From NCBI GenBank assembly GCA_963798455.1, contig CAWCTD010000003.1, forward strand, positions 3,410,001 through 3,474,000: 64,000 nucleotides of DNA, written 5' to 3'. Below, piece after piece: positions 9,144-17,555 of this stretch (the stretch's first letter is position 1; every line of letters starts with the position of its first letter). Below the pieces are notes generated by a model. That model saw only the letters and a program-made list of their open reading frames with translations, was not told the origin of the DNA and searched no databases. Position numbers and translations under genes: made by a program. The stretch comes from CAWCTD01 sp963798455 (GTDB lineage: Bacteria > Acidobacteriota > Terriglobia > Bryobacterales > Bryobacteraceae).

Positions 9144-9221
9144 CAATTCGGGGACAGGCTACGAAATCCCCAATCATACCTCCTTCTGATTTTGGGGATT
9201 TCGTAGCCTGTCCCCGAATTG
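9144..9221. repeat. Perfect 30-bp inverted repeat with 18-nt loop (REP-like doublet)
   Basis: Arms 9144-9173 and 9192-9221 are exact reverse complements over 30 bases, separated by 18 nt. Each arm also has GGGGA...TCCCC ends, so it can fold on itself in the way REP units do. The element fills the gap between the stop of the flavoprotein gene (9224) and the start of hemL (9131). It could stop transcription or act on hemL translation, or be a short mobile repeat moved in trans. No U-tract follows either arm, so a standard terminator is less likely. Confidence 0.9.
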
Positions 9222-9223
9222 AA

Positions 9224-10399
9224 TCAGGTTTCGCCGGGCACCAGCCTGCTGAGCAGGAAGTTCACGGCGGTCTCGAACATCGTGCCGTGGAGGTTGCGTA
9301 GCAACCGCGCCTTGAGGTCGACGTATCCCTGCGTGCCGGCGAACAGGTCCTGCATCAACTCATGGAACATGGGGCTGCGGCGCATGAATTGGATCATGCG
9401 CTGGGGCACGCTGGCAAACAGCACTCTGCCGAGGAAAAGACGGCGCGCCAGCGCGGCGCCAAGTTCCAGATCCGCCGCGAAGTCGCGTTGGAGGAGCGCG
9501 CTGTAAGCGTGCGGCTTTTGGTCAGGGGCGTGCGCGTCCGAAAGCACGATCTGGCTGGCGAGGTCGCCGGAGCGAATCGCATAGTAAAGCCCCTCGCCGG
9601 TGATGGGATCCACCAAGCCGGCTGCGTCGCCCACGGCCAGCCAGCCGTCTCCAGCCACCCGGTTGCACCTCCACGCACGCGTCGCCAGGGAAGGCAGCAC
9701 GTGGCTGTAGAAAGACGCGTTCTTCCAGGAGATCCCCTTCTCCTGCATGTAGGTTTCGAGTCTGGCCCTGAGATGCTGCGCCGGCTCCCGCTTGCCGCAG
9801 ATGCCGACCGAAAGATGCCCGCATCGCGGAAAGACCCAGATGTAGCCTTCCAACTGCGGCAGGAATTGAATGTCGATGTGCTCCTGCTCCTCCGGCACGA
9901 AGTAGCCGAGCGCCAGCATGGTGTCGGCGGGCGTCAGCCGGGTCCCAACTCCGGGCAAGTGATTTCTGGCCCCGGTGGCGACGATGCAGAAATCGGCTTC
10001 GAGCGAGCCTTGCCTGGTGGCCAGCTTCCACCGGTTGCCGGTGCGATCGAGTCCGAGGACGCGCGCCTGCTCAATTTGCGCGCCCGCGCGTTCGGCCCGC
10101 GCCAGCAGCATGCGGTTCAACTCGTATCGCGAGTAGATCACCATGGGCTGGCGAAGCTTCATCCTGGCGGCCCCCGCCCCGGACGCGGCCAGCCGGGTCA
10201 TGGTGACCAGCCGCTTCGGATGGTCATTATACAAAAGGAAAGGGTACTTTTCGTAAGCCTTGTAGGTGAGCGCGCCGCCGCAGGGCTTTTCCCAGGCCAG
10301 CTTCTCGTCGAACAGGACGGTCCTCATGCCGGCCGATGCCAGGCGCTCGGCCGCGAAAGCTCCCGCGGGGCCGCCACCTAAGATGGCGACACTCTTCAT
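9224..10399 (-). CDS. Geranylgeranyl-reductase family FAD-dependent oxidoreductase
   Basis: A 391-residue flavoprotein of the GGR/p-hydroxybenzoate-hydroxylase fold. It starts with VAILGGGPAGAFAAERLASAG (FAD GxGxxG) and has the family hallmark EKPCGGALT. The C-terminal FAD contact GDAAGLVDPITGEGLYYAI is intact. Family members reduce isoprenoid double bonds or hydroxylate lipophilic substrates; the substrate here is not predictable. Its ATG overlaps the stop of the upstream lipoprotein gene by 3 nt. Confidence 0.85.
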   Translation of the reverse strand: MKSVAILGGGPAGAFAAERLASAGMRTVLFDEKLAWEKPCGGALTYKAYEKYPFLLYNDHPKRLVTMTRLAASGAGAARMKLRQPMVIYSRYELNRMLLARAERAGAQIEQARVLGLDRTGNRWKLATRQGSLEADFCIVATGARNHLPGVGTRLTPADTMLALGYFVPEEQEHIDIQFLPQLEGYIWVFPRCGHLSVGICGKREPAQHLRARLETYMQEKGISWKNASFYSHVLPSLATRAWRCNRVAGDGWLAVGDAAGLVDPITGEGLYYAIRSGDLASQIVLSDAHAPDQKPHAYSALLQRDFAADLELGAALARRLFLGRVLFASVPQRMIQFMRRSPMFHELMQDLFAGTQGYVDLKARLLRNLHGTMFETAVNFLLSRLVPGET

Positions 10400-10797
10400 T
10401 TTTTGGTCTCGGGGGGCGGTGCTCCACCGACCGGCGGGTGACCCGACGGCATACCCCCGGGCATCTGGCCTCCGGCGCCGTGAGGAGAGCCGGCGCTATC
10501 GGCGCGGCCCTTCACTGCCCATTGGTTGCCCTGCTTTTCGAGGGTGTAGTTCATGGTCATGCCCGGGCCCCCCTGGGAGCCCTTGGGCCGAAAAGAGACG
10601 GTCGCGTCGGCTTCGTTCTGGCGGAAGGAGACAGATACGACGTCGACCTGCATGGAGTTCAAGTTGACAGTGCCGCGTTTGGAAAGGTGATCCAGGATGG
10701 CCTGACGTACGGCCTCCTTGTTTTCCAGCCCGCGGTTGCAGCCCCCGAGGACCAGCGCGAGCAACCCCGCAATGACACTCAGCGTAACGGATTTCAC
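10396..10797 (-). CDS. Small hypothetical lipoprotein
   Basis: A 133-residue protein with a lipoprotein signal peptide (lipobox LGGC, Cys 20), a short alpha/beta domain (residues 25-105) and a Gly/Pro/Met-rich tail. I recognise no named family. It precedes the flavoprotein gene with a 3-nt overlap, so the two are likely co-transcribed. Membrane anchoring follows from the lipobox; function is unknown. Confidence 0.75.
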   Translation of the reverse strand: MKSVTLSVIAGLLALVLGGCNRGLENKEAVRQAILDHLSKRGTVNLNSMQVDVVSVSFRQNEADATVSFRPKGSQGGPGMTMNYTLEKQGNQWAVKGRADSAGSPHGAGGQMPGGMPSGHPPVGGAPPPETKK

Positions 10798-10832
10798 AAC
10801 AAGATTATACCCGACAAGCCAACAGCCGCGTT

Positions 10833-11048
10833 TCAGGGAAGCACGTGCTTGTGGCGCTCCTTTTGCCAGTACTCGGCTCTCTGGCGGGCTTTTTCGTAAG
10901 GGTCGGGGAGAGGGGGCAGGTTGAGGTGGTGACGGATCACAGGGTCAGCCAGGTCAGGGCGGCCGAGCTGGCGGGCCTGGTGAGCGTAGACCGGGTCAGG
11001 CGTAGTCCGCTCAGGGTCGGTTGGGACCAAATTGGAATGCACTGACAT
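10833..11048 (-). CDS. Small hypothetical protein, 71 aa
   Basis: A short reading frame (MSVHSNLVPTDPERTTP...) rich in Pro/Asp/His with a charged amphipathic C-terminal helix (EKARQRAEYWQKERHKH). Composition looks protein-like and codons resemble the neighbours, but no family is recognised and no strong ribosome site is seen. It sits alone upstream of the lipoprotein gene. It could be chance coding. Confidence 0.4.
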   Translation of the reverse strand: MSVHSNLVPTDPERTTPDPVYAHQARQLGRPDLADPVIRHHLNLPPLPDPYEKARQRAEYWQKERHKHVLP

Positions 11049-11277
11049 CGCAAGCAACCTCCACGACGATTATGCCATCCGATTTCTGGGAAAGCCGGGG
11101 CGGGGCGACGGACGATTGGAGGGAAGTCAAGGGGAATCAACGGATTGAGCAAAGAGCGCGCAGTTGTGACTGGCGAAAGGAATCGCGGCAGGACCCTATG
11201 GTGCGGGGTCGGTGTTTGGGTCAGTTGTGGGGCAGGGCCTCCCTGAGATCCTTCTTGAACGGGATCGGGGTGCCAGC
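11049..11277. other. Non-coding gap downstream of the biosynthetic cluster
   Basis: About 230 bp between the end of the first KAS III-like gene (11278) and the small minus-strand frame. I see no hairpin with a U-tract, no repeat and no convincing coding frame. Confidence 0.4.
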
Positions 11278-12357
11278 TCAGTGATCTTGCGGTTGGTACT
11301 CCACCAGTTCGCAGGCGAGCATAGGCCCTATGTCCATCAGGATGGCGCCCCACGTGAGTCCCACGCCGAAACCTCCGAGGCACACACGGTGGGCCCGCTG
11401 ACGGAAGGCGTCCGCGAAATTGAAGGCAATACAGGTGGGAATCGTCACCGAACTCGCATTGCCGAAGTTCTCGACGACGTTGGAAGGCATCTTTTCACGA
11501 GGCACCTGGATGGCATCGGCGAGTTTCTCCAGCATAAACCGGTTCGGCTGGTGGAAGAGGAAGTAGTCGACCTCGTCCTTCGGGCAGCCGGCTTTCGCCA
11601 GCAACTCCCCGATCATGGGCGGGACCTCGGCCTGGACGAAGTTGAACACGGCAGGACCGTCCATGTAAAAGTGCTCTTTGCTGCGGAAATTGCCGTCACC
11701 GACGTCCTTCTCCACGCACGTCTCGGGGCTCGACGGCAACCGGGCGCCACCGGCGGGGATATGAAGAACCTTGCTGCGCGATCCATCCATGTACAACACC
11801 GCGTAAATCGGCTGGCCTCCCGGATCGTTTTCGACTACCGCGACCGAACCGGCATCCCCAACCATCGGATAGATGTTGCGGTCACGCTTTCCCACGCGAT
11901 GGCTCAGCGTGTCGCCGTTCATGAGCACGACCCGCTCGACCAGGTGCAACTCCAGCATCATGAACGCCTGCAGGAGCCCAATGACGAATCCCGCGCAGCC
12001 CTGGTTGATGTCCATGCAGAACGTCTTCCGGCCCAGGCCGGCGCGGCCTTGAATCAGGTTGCTGGTGGGAGGAATCAGGTGGTCGGGTGACTGGGAGACA
12101 AAGATCAAAGCGTCGATCTCCTCGGGTCTCAGGTGGCCGCCCGCGAGGAGGTGCTGAAGACCGAACAGGCACAGATCCGAGGCGCAGGTGCGCTCGTCGG
12201 CGAGGCGATGGCGGTCGAAGCCCATCACCATCTTCAGCTTCATGGACTTGGCCCGCGAGAAGCCGAAGTTGTCAATCTCGTCCTCGAACCGTACTTCGTT
12301 TGGAGGCACGACCGTCACCAGGGCGCTGATCCGCTTGCCGGAGAAGCGGCAATTCAC
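11278..12357 (-). CDS. KAS III-like 3-oxoacyl-ACP synthase (copy 1)
   Basis: A FabH-fold ketosynthase of 359 residues, slightly longer than housekeeping FabH (about 320). The catalytic triad is intact: Cys 121 in DINQGCAGF, His in FHQPNRF and Asn in FGNASS. Classic KAS III condenses acyl-CoA with malonyl-ACP; cluster-borne relatives can also use other starters or act as plain acyltransferases. Its ATG overlaps the stop of the ACP gene by 4 nt, so the ACP is its likely partner. It is a clear paralogue of the gene at 20208-21273 (shared HIPAGG, FHQPNRF, GFGVGLTW). Confidence 0.9.
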   Translation of the reverse strand: MNCRFSGKRISALVTVVPPNEVRFEDEIDNFGFSRAKSMKLKMVMGFDRHRLADERTCASDLCLFGLQHLLAGGHLRPEEIDALIFVSQSPDHLIPPTSNLIQGRAGLGRKTFCMDINQGCAGFVIGLLQAFMMLELHLVERVVLMNGDTLSHRVGKRDRNIYPMVGDAGSVAVVENDPGGQPIYAVLYMDGSRSKVLHIPAGGARLPSSPETCVEKDVGDGNFRSKEHFYMDGPAVFNFVQAEVPPMIGELLAKAGCPKDEVDYFLFHQPNRFMLEKLADAIQVPREKMPSNVVENFGNASSVTIPTCIAFNFADAFRQRAHRVCLGGFGVGLTWGAILMDIGPMLACELVEYQPQDH

Positions 12358-12584
12358 AGGCTCACCCCGTGTTTCCGCAGCAGGACCATGATCGCGTCCA
12401 GGTTTCGGAAATTCTCGGGCGTGATCTGGACGCCGTCGATCGAGATGCAGAAATGCCGGTCCAGAGCGGCCACCAGCGTCACCACGTCGAAGGAGTCCAG
12501 CATGCCGTCCCGCAGGTAGTCGTCTGATGCCCGAAAGTCGAATTCCGGTCGGATCTCACCGAGGATGCTAAGGATCGTCTCCAT
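12354..12584 (-). CDS. Acyl/peptidyl carrier protein (copy 1)
   Basis: A 76-residue carrier protein with the phosphopantetheine site DGMLDSFD (Ser 31), inside the usual four-helix pattern. It lies between a GNAT gene (17-nt overlap upstream) and the KAS III-like gene (4-nt overlap downstream), with a DltA-like adenylation gene one step further. This suggests it carries an amino acid or acyl chain for those enzymes rather than serving general fatty-acid synthesis. Confidence 0.85.
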   Translation of the reverse strand: METILSILGEIRPEFDFRASDDYLRDGMLDSFDVVTLVAALDRHFCISIDGVQITPENFRNLDAIMVLLRKHGVSL

Positions 12585-13407
12585 GCGTCGTTTCGCCTTT
12601 CATCATAATCTGATCCGAGACTCCGTCAGGCTGGTATCCGTAGTAACGGTAGTGCCTCTGGGCCGGCGAGTTGTCCGCCTCCACCCACAGCAGGAATCTC
12701 TTACACTCCGCAGATTCGGTAAGGTAACTGCGCAGCAGGAGGTCCCCCAGGCCCGTGCGGCGGTAATTCTCGAGCACCAACCAGTATCGGAGCATCGTAG
12801 TGAGGCCCAGGCGGTCGTACCAGAGGAGCGCGCCGATTTCGGCCCCGCGCTCGGCGAGCAGCACGGTTCCAAGTTCGGTGGCCCGCTCCACTTCGGCCAG
12901 GGGAGGCAGGTGTTCGGCACGGGGGTCGAAGTTTTCCCACAGGTGGCGGTGTACCTCTGCTGCATCCTGGGGAGTAGCGCGCCGCAGGACAGCCGGCGGC
13001 GGCCCCGGCCAGGGAGCGGGCAGTGAAGCGACCGCAGCGCGCGACATACGAATGAACCGCTTGTAGTCCGCGAATCCGCTTTCCAGAAATGCGACGCGCA
13101 GGCGCTCGAGATCAGGTTGGTGACCCAAGAGGTCGACGACCAGCCTGCCGGGACCGGGGGCTTCAATGCTTGCCAGGGTGCGCTGAATCGGTCCCACCCC
13201 AGCGGAGCAAAAGTACAGCCTAGCAAAGCCGGGGTCAGTCTTGAGCAAGTACACCACGCCGGGCTGGTCAAGAACGGTGAGCCGCCCGGCGCCTTCGAGT
13301 TCAGCCAGAGCCTCCTGACCAAGAAACAGGTTCGTGAGCAAGGGGCCTTGGCCCCGGAGCCGCGCGATGGTTTCCGGCAGACAGCGGATCCCGCTCCGTT
13401 CCGCCAT
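12568..13407 (-). CDS. GNAT family N-acyltransferase
   Basis: A 279-residue protein with a C-terminal GNAT domain (residues about 130-275). Acyl-CoA-binding motif A is YRRTGLGDLLLRSYL, and NSPAQRHYRYYGY marks motif B. The N-terminal half looks like a degenerate second GNAT-like or substrate domain. It is sandwiched between the adenylation enzyme (1-nt gap) and the ACP (17-nt overlap). It may move an ACP-bound aminoacyl or acyl group onto an amine; this is inference from position. Confidence 0.75.
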   Translation of the reverse strand: MAERSGIRCLPETIARLRGQGPLLTNLFLGQEALAELEGAGRLTVLDQPGVVYLLKTDPGFARLYFCSAGVGPIQRTLASIEAPGPGRLVVDLLGHQPDLERLRVAFLESGFADYKRFIRMSRAAVASLPAPWPGPPPAVLRRATPQDAAEVHRHLWENFDPRAEHLPPLAEVERATELGTVLLAERGAEIGALLWYDRLGLTTMLRYWLVLENYRRTGLGDLLLRSYLTESAECKRFLLWVEADNSPAQRHYRYYGYQPDGVSDQIMMKGETTHGDDP

Positions 13408-13408
13408 G

Positions 13409-14911
13409 TCAGGTCTTGAGCCCGGCGGCGAGTTTGCCGCGGTCGATCTTGCCGTTGCTGTTCAGCGGCATCTCGTCCACCTGCTGGATGAGAGAGGGCA
13501 CCATGTACTTCGGGAGCCTCGCCAGCAGTGCGGCGCGGACACCGGCGGGGCTCACTGCGGCGCCGGCCTCATAGAACATGGCGATGCGCGAACCGACGGC
13601 GTCGTAGAGAACACAGACGTTGCGAATCTCCGGCAGGGCCAAGGCGGCGGACTCGATCTCTCCGAGTTCGATGCGATAGCCAAGATGCTTCACCTGATTG
13701 TCGCGCCGCCCGACGTACATGATTTCGCCACGCTCGTTGCGGTAGACGATGTCGCCAGTCCTGTAAATCCGCTCCGGGTAGTGAGGATTGAGCGGGTTCT
13801 GTACAAACGCGGCGGCGGTCTTCTCCGGGTCGTTCCAGTAGCCGTGCGCTAGCGCGCTCCCCCGTACGCACAGTTCGCCGCGCTCGCCGACAGCCGCCGG
13901 TTCGTTTCGCTCGTTCAGCACGAGAACATCAAGGTTGCGGCGTGGGAACCCTATCGGCAGCGGCTCGTCGTCGGCGAAATCCCGGTCGACGGTGTAGTAG
14001 GTGCAATCCACCGTGATCTCAGTGGGGCCATACAGGTTTGAGAACAGGGCGCCGGGGTAGTTGCGGCGCCAGTAGTTCAGACAGCTTGTGGGCATCACTT
14101 CGCCGGCGAACAGGATCTTACGGAGGGGGGGGAGTTCCGTCTTGCTGAGGATGTCCAGTTTGGCGACCTGGACAAGCACGGACGGCACCCAGAAAATCAG
14201 ATGTACCTGCCGCTCGCGAAGAAACTCGATCAGACGTATGGGAAACGCAAAGCATTCGTCCGGGATGAGGACCAGGGTTGCGCCGGTGGCGAAGCAGAGG
14301 TACAGGTCGAGCGTCGAGTTGTCGAAGTGAAAGGGCGCCTGGCTGCCGATCGTGTCGGTTTCGTCCACCGAGTAGCATTCCCGCGCCCATTCAATGTAGT
14401 CGATGACGCCGCGGTGCGGGATGACGACCCCCTTGGGAACACCGGTGGAGCCCGACGTGTGGATGATGTAGACCGGGTCTGCGTCGAGGCAGTCGATGGC
14501 CGGCAGGGGTACGGGTTGGCCAGCCTGGAACTCCCACACCAGGATTCGGCTCTCCTCGACACCTGCCCGGATGGAATCCTCGAAATGAGCCCGGTCGGTG
14601 ATAACAAGTGCGGGGCGCAGCGTGCTAATGAGAATCGCCAGGCGGCTGGCGGGCGATTTCAGATCCAGCGGGGCGTAGCAGTTACCCGTCAAGAGTACCG
14701 CCGCGAACGCCACCACGCACTCCTTTGTCTTGGGCAGAAAGACGGCGACAGGCTGATTCCGGCCTGGCGCGCGGCCCGAAACGGCGGCAGCCAGCCGCCC
14801 GGCCTCGTTGAGAAGCTCTTCGAAGGTCAGCCAGCCGTTCGCGTCCTTTACCGCCGTCTTGCGCGGCAGCTTGCGGGCGGTGTGGAGCAGGTACTCTATC
14901 GAGCTCGTCAT
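13409..14911 (-). CDS. DltA-like amino acid adenylation enzyme (stand-alone A domain)
   Basis: A 500-residue ANL-superfamily ligase that should activate an amino acid with ATP and load it onto a carrier protein. Core motifs are all there: HTSGSTGVPKGVV (A3), FHFDNSTLDLY (A4), NLYGPTEITVDCTYY (A5), YRTGD (A7), and the C-terminal catalytic Lys in NSNGKIDRGKL (A10). The A4 segment resembles DltA (D-alanine-carrier ligase) more than multi-domain NRPS. ATG 14911 (MTSSIEYLLH) removes a 12-residue non-conserved extension. The amino acid cannot be read from motifs alone. Confidence 0.87.
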   Translation of the reverse strand: MTSSIEYLLHTARKLPRKTAVKDANGWLTFEELLNEAGRLAAAVSGRAPGRNQPVAVFLPKTKECVVAFAAVLLTGNCYAPLDLKSPASRLAILISTLRPALVITDRAHFEDSIRAGVEESRILVWEFQAGQPVPLPAIDCLDADPVYIIHTSGSTGVPKGVVIPHRGVIDYIEWARECYSVDETDTIGSQAPFHFDNSTLDLYLCFATGATLVLIPDECFAFPIRLIEFLRERQVHLIFWVPSVLVQVAKLDILSKTELPPLRKILFAGEVMPTSCLNYWRRNYPGALFSNLYGPTEITVDCTYYTVDRDFADDEPLPIGFPRRNLDVLVLNERNEPAAVGERGELCVRGSALAHGYWNDPEKTAAAFVQNPLNPHYPERIYRTGDIVYRNERGEIMYVGRRDNQVKHLGYRIELGEIESAALALPEIRNVCVLYDAVGSRIAMFYEAGAAVSPAGVRAALLARLPKYMVPSLIQQVDEMPLNSNGKIDRGKLAAGLKT

Positions 14912-14996
14912 GCGGCGCCGCGGCAAATGCGAGGGCGAACTCCACAAGCGCCGTTACCCGCCCAGGCAGCCGCGGAAGAAACAAGTGTAGACGGAG

Positions 14997-15878
14997 TCAT
15001 CTGCAACTGCAACAGGAAGCGGCACTGGAGCGGCGCTGACGCTTGCTTCCGACAGCCAAAAGACTGCCTCCAAAACGCGTCTTGCGGAGATCCTGTATCC
15101 GCTTGAGTTCGCGTCGAAACGTCCAACCCAATACCCTACGGACAAAGGGGCTCCTCAGTTCGTGCTCCCGGCCCAGGCCGCCGCAGCGGGACTCACCAGG
15201 CGATCCCGCCAAATGAAGACGGTACGGCAGAACGCGCGAGCAGAAGATTGGGAGCGGAAGAAAGTCAAAGATCGCTGTCAGATAATCCACCGTTAATCCA
15301 GCGCCGGCCAGGAGGTTGGACAGGCTCCGGCTGGTGTACCGGCGGAAGTGACCTGCTGACTCGTCCTCGTGTGACCACAGCCAGGGGCATGCCGGCACTG
15401 TGATATATACTCTGCCCTGCTCCGTTAAGTAGCCGTGGAGGTTCTCCAGGAACCGAAGATCATCCGGAATGTGCTCAACAACATCGAACAAGCCGACAGC
15501 CGGCAGACTGGCCCGTGCGAACCCTGCTTCCTCCAGCGTCGCGCGGACAACATGACGCACCCCCCGGCTGCGGGCGTTCGCCGCACCGCGGGGGCCGGGT
15601 TCCACCACGACCACATCGATCCCCGCGTCTTGCAGTGCCCGTGCGACGAAGCCATTTCCGCCGCCCACATCGAAGATTGCGCCCTGCGGGGGAAACTGCT
15701 TCACAGCCTCCAGAATGCACTGGTTGCGATGCCCAAACCAGAAGGAAGAGTCTTCCACGGCGAAGCAAGCCTCATTCCCTCCTTCCGGGTATGAAACGGC
15801 GGCCGATGCCTCACAGCTCCAAATCCCGTCGTCGCCGAGCCGCAGGTTGTGGCCGCGCATCCCGCTCAGGTCGATCAT
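14997..15878 (-). CDS. Class I SAM-dependent methyltransferase
   Basis: A 293-residue methyltransferase with the SAM-binding motif IFDVGGGNGFVARAL (about residues 68-82), acidic loop VVVVEPG, and GLFDVVEHIPDD. The arrangement matches the UbiG/COQ5-like methyltransferase_11/23 group common in sugar and lipid clusters. Substrate is unknown; an O-methylation of the cluster's sugar or acyl product is plausible. It lies 117 nt after the GT-C gene and 85 nt before the adenylation gene. Confidence 0.8.
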   Translation of the reverse strand: MIDLSGMRGHNLRLGDDGIWSCEASAAVSYPEGGNEACFAVEDSSFWFGHRNQCILEAVKQFPPQGAIFDVGGGNGFVARALQDAGIDVVVVEPGPRGAANARSRGVRHVVRATLEEAGFARASLPAVGLFDVVEHIPDDLRFLENLHGYLTEQGRVYITVPACPWLWSHEDESAGHFRRYTSRSLSNLLAGAGLTVDYLTAIFDFLPLPIFCSRVLPYRLHLAGSPGESRCGGLGREHELRSPFVRRVLGWTFRRELKRIQDLRKTRFGGSLLAVGSKRQRRSSAASCCSCR

Positions 15879-15995
15879 ATTGTCAAATGGTAGCCGAATC
15901 CGCCCCTGGAGCCGAAGCGCTCCGGCCGACCGATCGGATTCACACAGCCCTACCGCCGCCGCGGATCACCGACTCAAAGACGGTCATCCTCGCCC

Positions 15996-17555
15996 TCATC
16001 TCTCGGAGGCCGGCGCGGCGCCGCGCGTGGTCACCTCGAAAAGGCTGCCATCTTTGTAGCTTGTCTTCATCTCGGCGAGCAGATGGATCTTCGCGCCGTC
16101 ATCCTTGAGCTTGTCGAGTAACCAGTCCTCAGCGTAACCCGGTGTGCCCAAAACGAGGAACCTGCCGTGCTGGCGAACGAAGTCTCGATATGCCTCAACT
16201 TTGGCGCGGACCGGGAACCAGCGCCGAACGACGGGCAGGCCCTCGAAAATGGTCGCGTGGGCGTAACGGATGGCCGCCTCCCGATCTGTCAGGTAATAAA
16301 GCCGCTCTACGAAGTCGGGGGATTCGTAGCGATCCATCTCGAGGAAGGTCAGGCCGCTGGCCGTGACAAAGGGCAGGCCGGGCTGGATCGAGCGATAACG
16401 AGTGGAGGTAGTGGACGGCGAAGGCGTGGCGGGTACCATAGTGGATCCGTGGATCACAAAGTTCGCCAGCACCAGAATGGCCGCCAGGGCTCCTATGGGA
16501 AGCGAGCGATCTGTTTTGAACGCAACCAGGAAACTGATGCCCAGGCTCATTGCGAGAACCGCGCCCACACCGTACCTGTACCAAAACGGCACCTGGGCGT
16601 GCATGAAATAGAGGACGAGGACCGCCGGGACGAGAAGAGTGGCCGCGCCAAAGGCGGCTTCGTGGACAGGCACGAGCCGGGTCAGGCGGACAGCCCCCGG
16701 ACGCCGGCTCAGGAGCAGCACTGCAGCGAGCAGGAGCAGCAGAGTCGTCCCCAGACTGACGAACATCCAAAGGTAGAAAACAGCCAGGGTCGCAGCGGTG
16801 GGCTGGAAGGCCAGCGGGAAGAGCATTGCCTGCGTGTTCTTGATGAGCGGCAGGTAAGTGATGACGAGGGGCGCCGGCAACGCGAGGGCAGACCAGACCC
16901 GCCAATCCACCTTCCTAAGGGCAATGGCGCGGACAAGTTCCCCAAACCCGATGGCTGCCACGAGGAAGGGGGCCAGGCAATGGCTGAGGAGCATACCGGC
17001 GACGCCCGCCAGCAGACCCCAGTGCGCCGGCGTCCAGCGGCCCGCGCCCGCCGCGCGCAGCCAAGAGAGGACCGCTAGGCTGAAGAACGCCAGTACCAGC
17101 GCATAGGGACGGGCCTCCACCGCGTACCTGAGGAAACCGCACGACCAGGACAGACCCATGGCCGCGAGGGCGTACCCGCCTCCGAGCCGGCGGCGCGCAA
17201 TCGAGTAGATTGCCAAACTTGCCAGCAAGAAAGCGAGCATGGACGGCAGCCGCGCGGCGAAGGACGTGTCCCCCAGCAGAGCCAGAGACGCCCTCACTGG
17301 CAGATATCCAAGCGGCGGGTTCAGGTCGACGTGGAGAATCCCTCCGGCAAACCGCTCAAGAGTTGGCGACGTAGCCACGTAGTACGTGAACAGTTCGTCA
17401 TACCACAAGGGGCGCATCGCAGAAGGTGAGACAACAAACCAGTAGGCCACGATCCAGACCGGGAGGAAATACGCCGGATGAAGATCGATGAGACTCACCA
17501 CCCGCGATGCGGCCGCGGCGAGCGGCCGCAGCCGGGCCGCGCGAAGCTTCAGCAC
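15996..17555 (-). CDS. GT-C family glycosyltransferase (ArnT/PMT-like membrane protein)
   Basis: A 519-residue polytopic membrane protein with about 11-12 hydrophobic segments followed by a C-terminal periplasmic domain. The first loop carries the acidic motif LWYDELFTYY near residue 55, where GT-C enzymes bind their polyprenyl-phosphate sugar donor. The GTG start at 17555 overlaps the wecE stop (GTGCTGA); longer starts only add a Pro/Arg-rich stretch antisense in character. It probably takes the sugar from the lipid carrier made by the GT2 at 22024 and places it on a surface acceptor. Confidence 0.8.
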   Translation of the reverse strand: MLKLRAARLRPLAAAASRVVSLIDLHPAYFLPVWIVAYWFVVSPSAMRPLWYDELFTYYVATSPTLERFAGGILHVDLNPPLGYLPVRASLALLGDTSFAARLPSMLAFLLASLAIYSIARRRLGGGYALAAMGLSWSCGFLRYAVEARPYALVLAFFSLAVLSWLRAAGAGRWTPAHWGLLAGVAGMLLSHCLAPFLVAAIGFGELVRAIALRKVDWRVWSALALPAPLVITYLPLIKNTQAMLFPLAFQPTAATLAVFYLWMFVSLGTTLLLLLAAVLLLSRRPGAVRLTRLVPVHEAAFGAATLLVPAVLVLYFMHAQVPFWYRYGVGAVLAMSLGISFLVAFKTDRSLPIGALAAILVLANFVIHGSTMVPATPSPSTTSTRYRSIQPGLPFVTASGLTFLEMDRYESPDFVERLYYLTDREAAIRYAHATIFEGLPVVRRWFPVRAKVEAYRDFVRQHGRFLVLGTPGYAEDWLLDKLKDDGAKIHLLAEMKTSYKDGSLFEVTTRGAAPASER

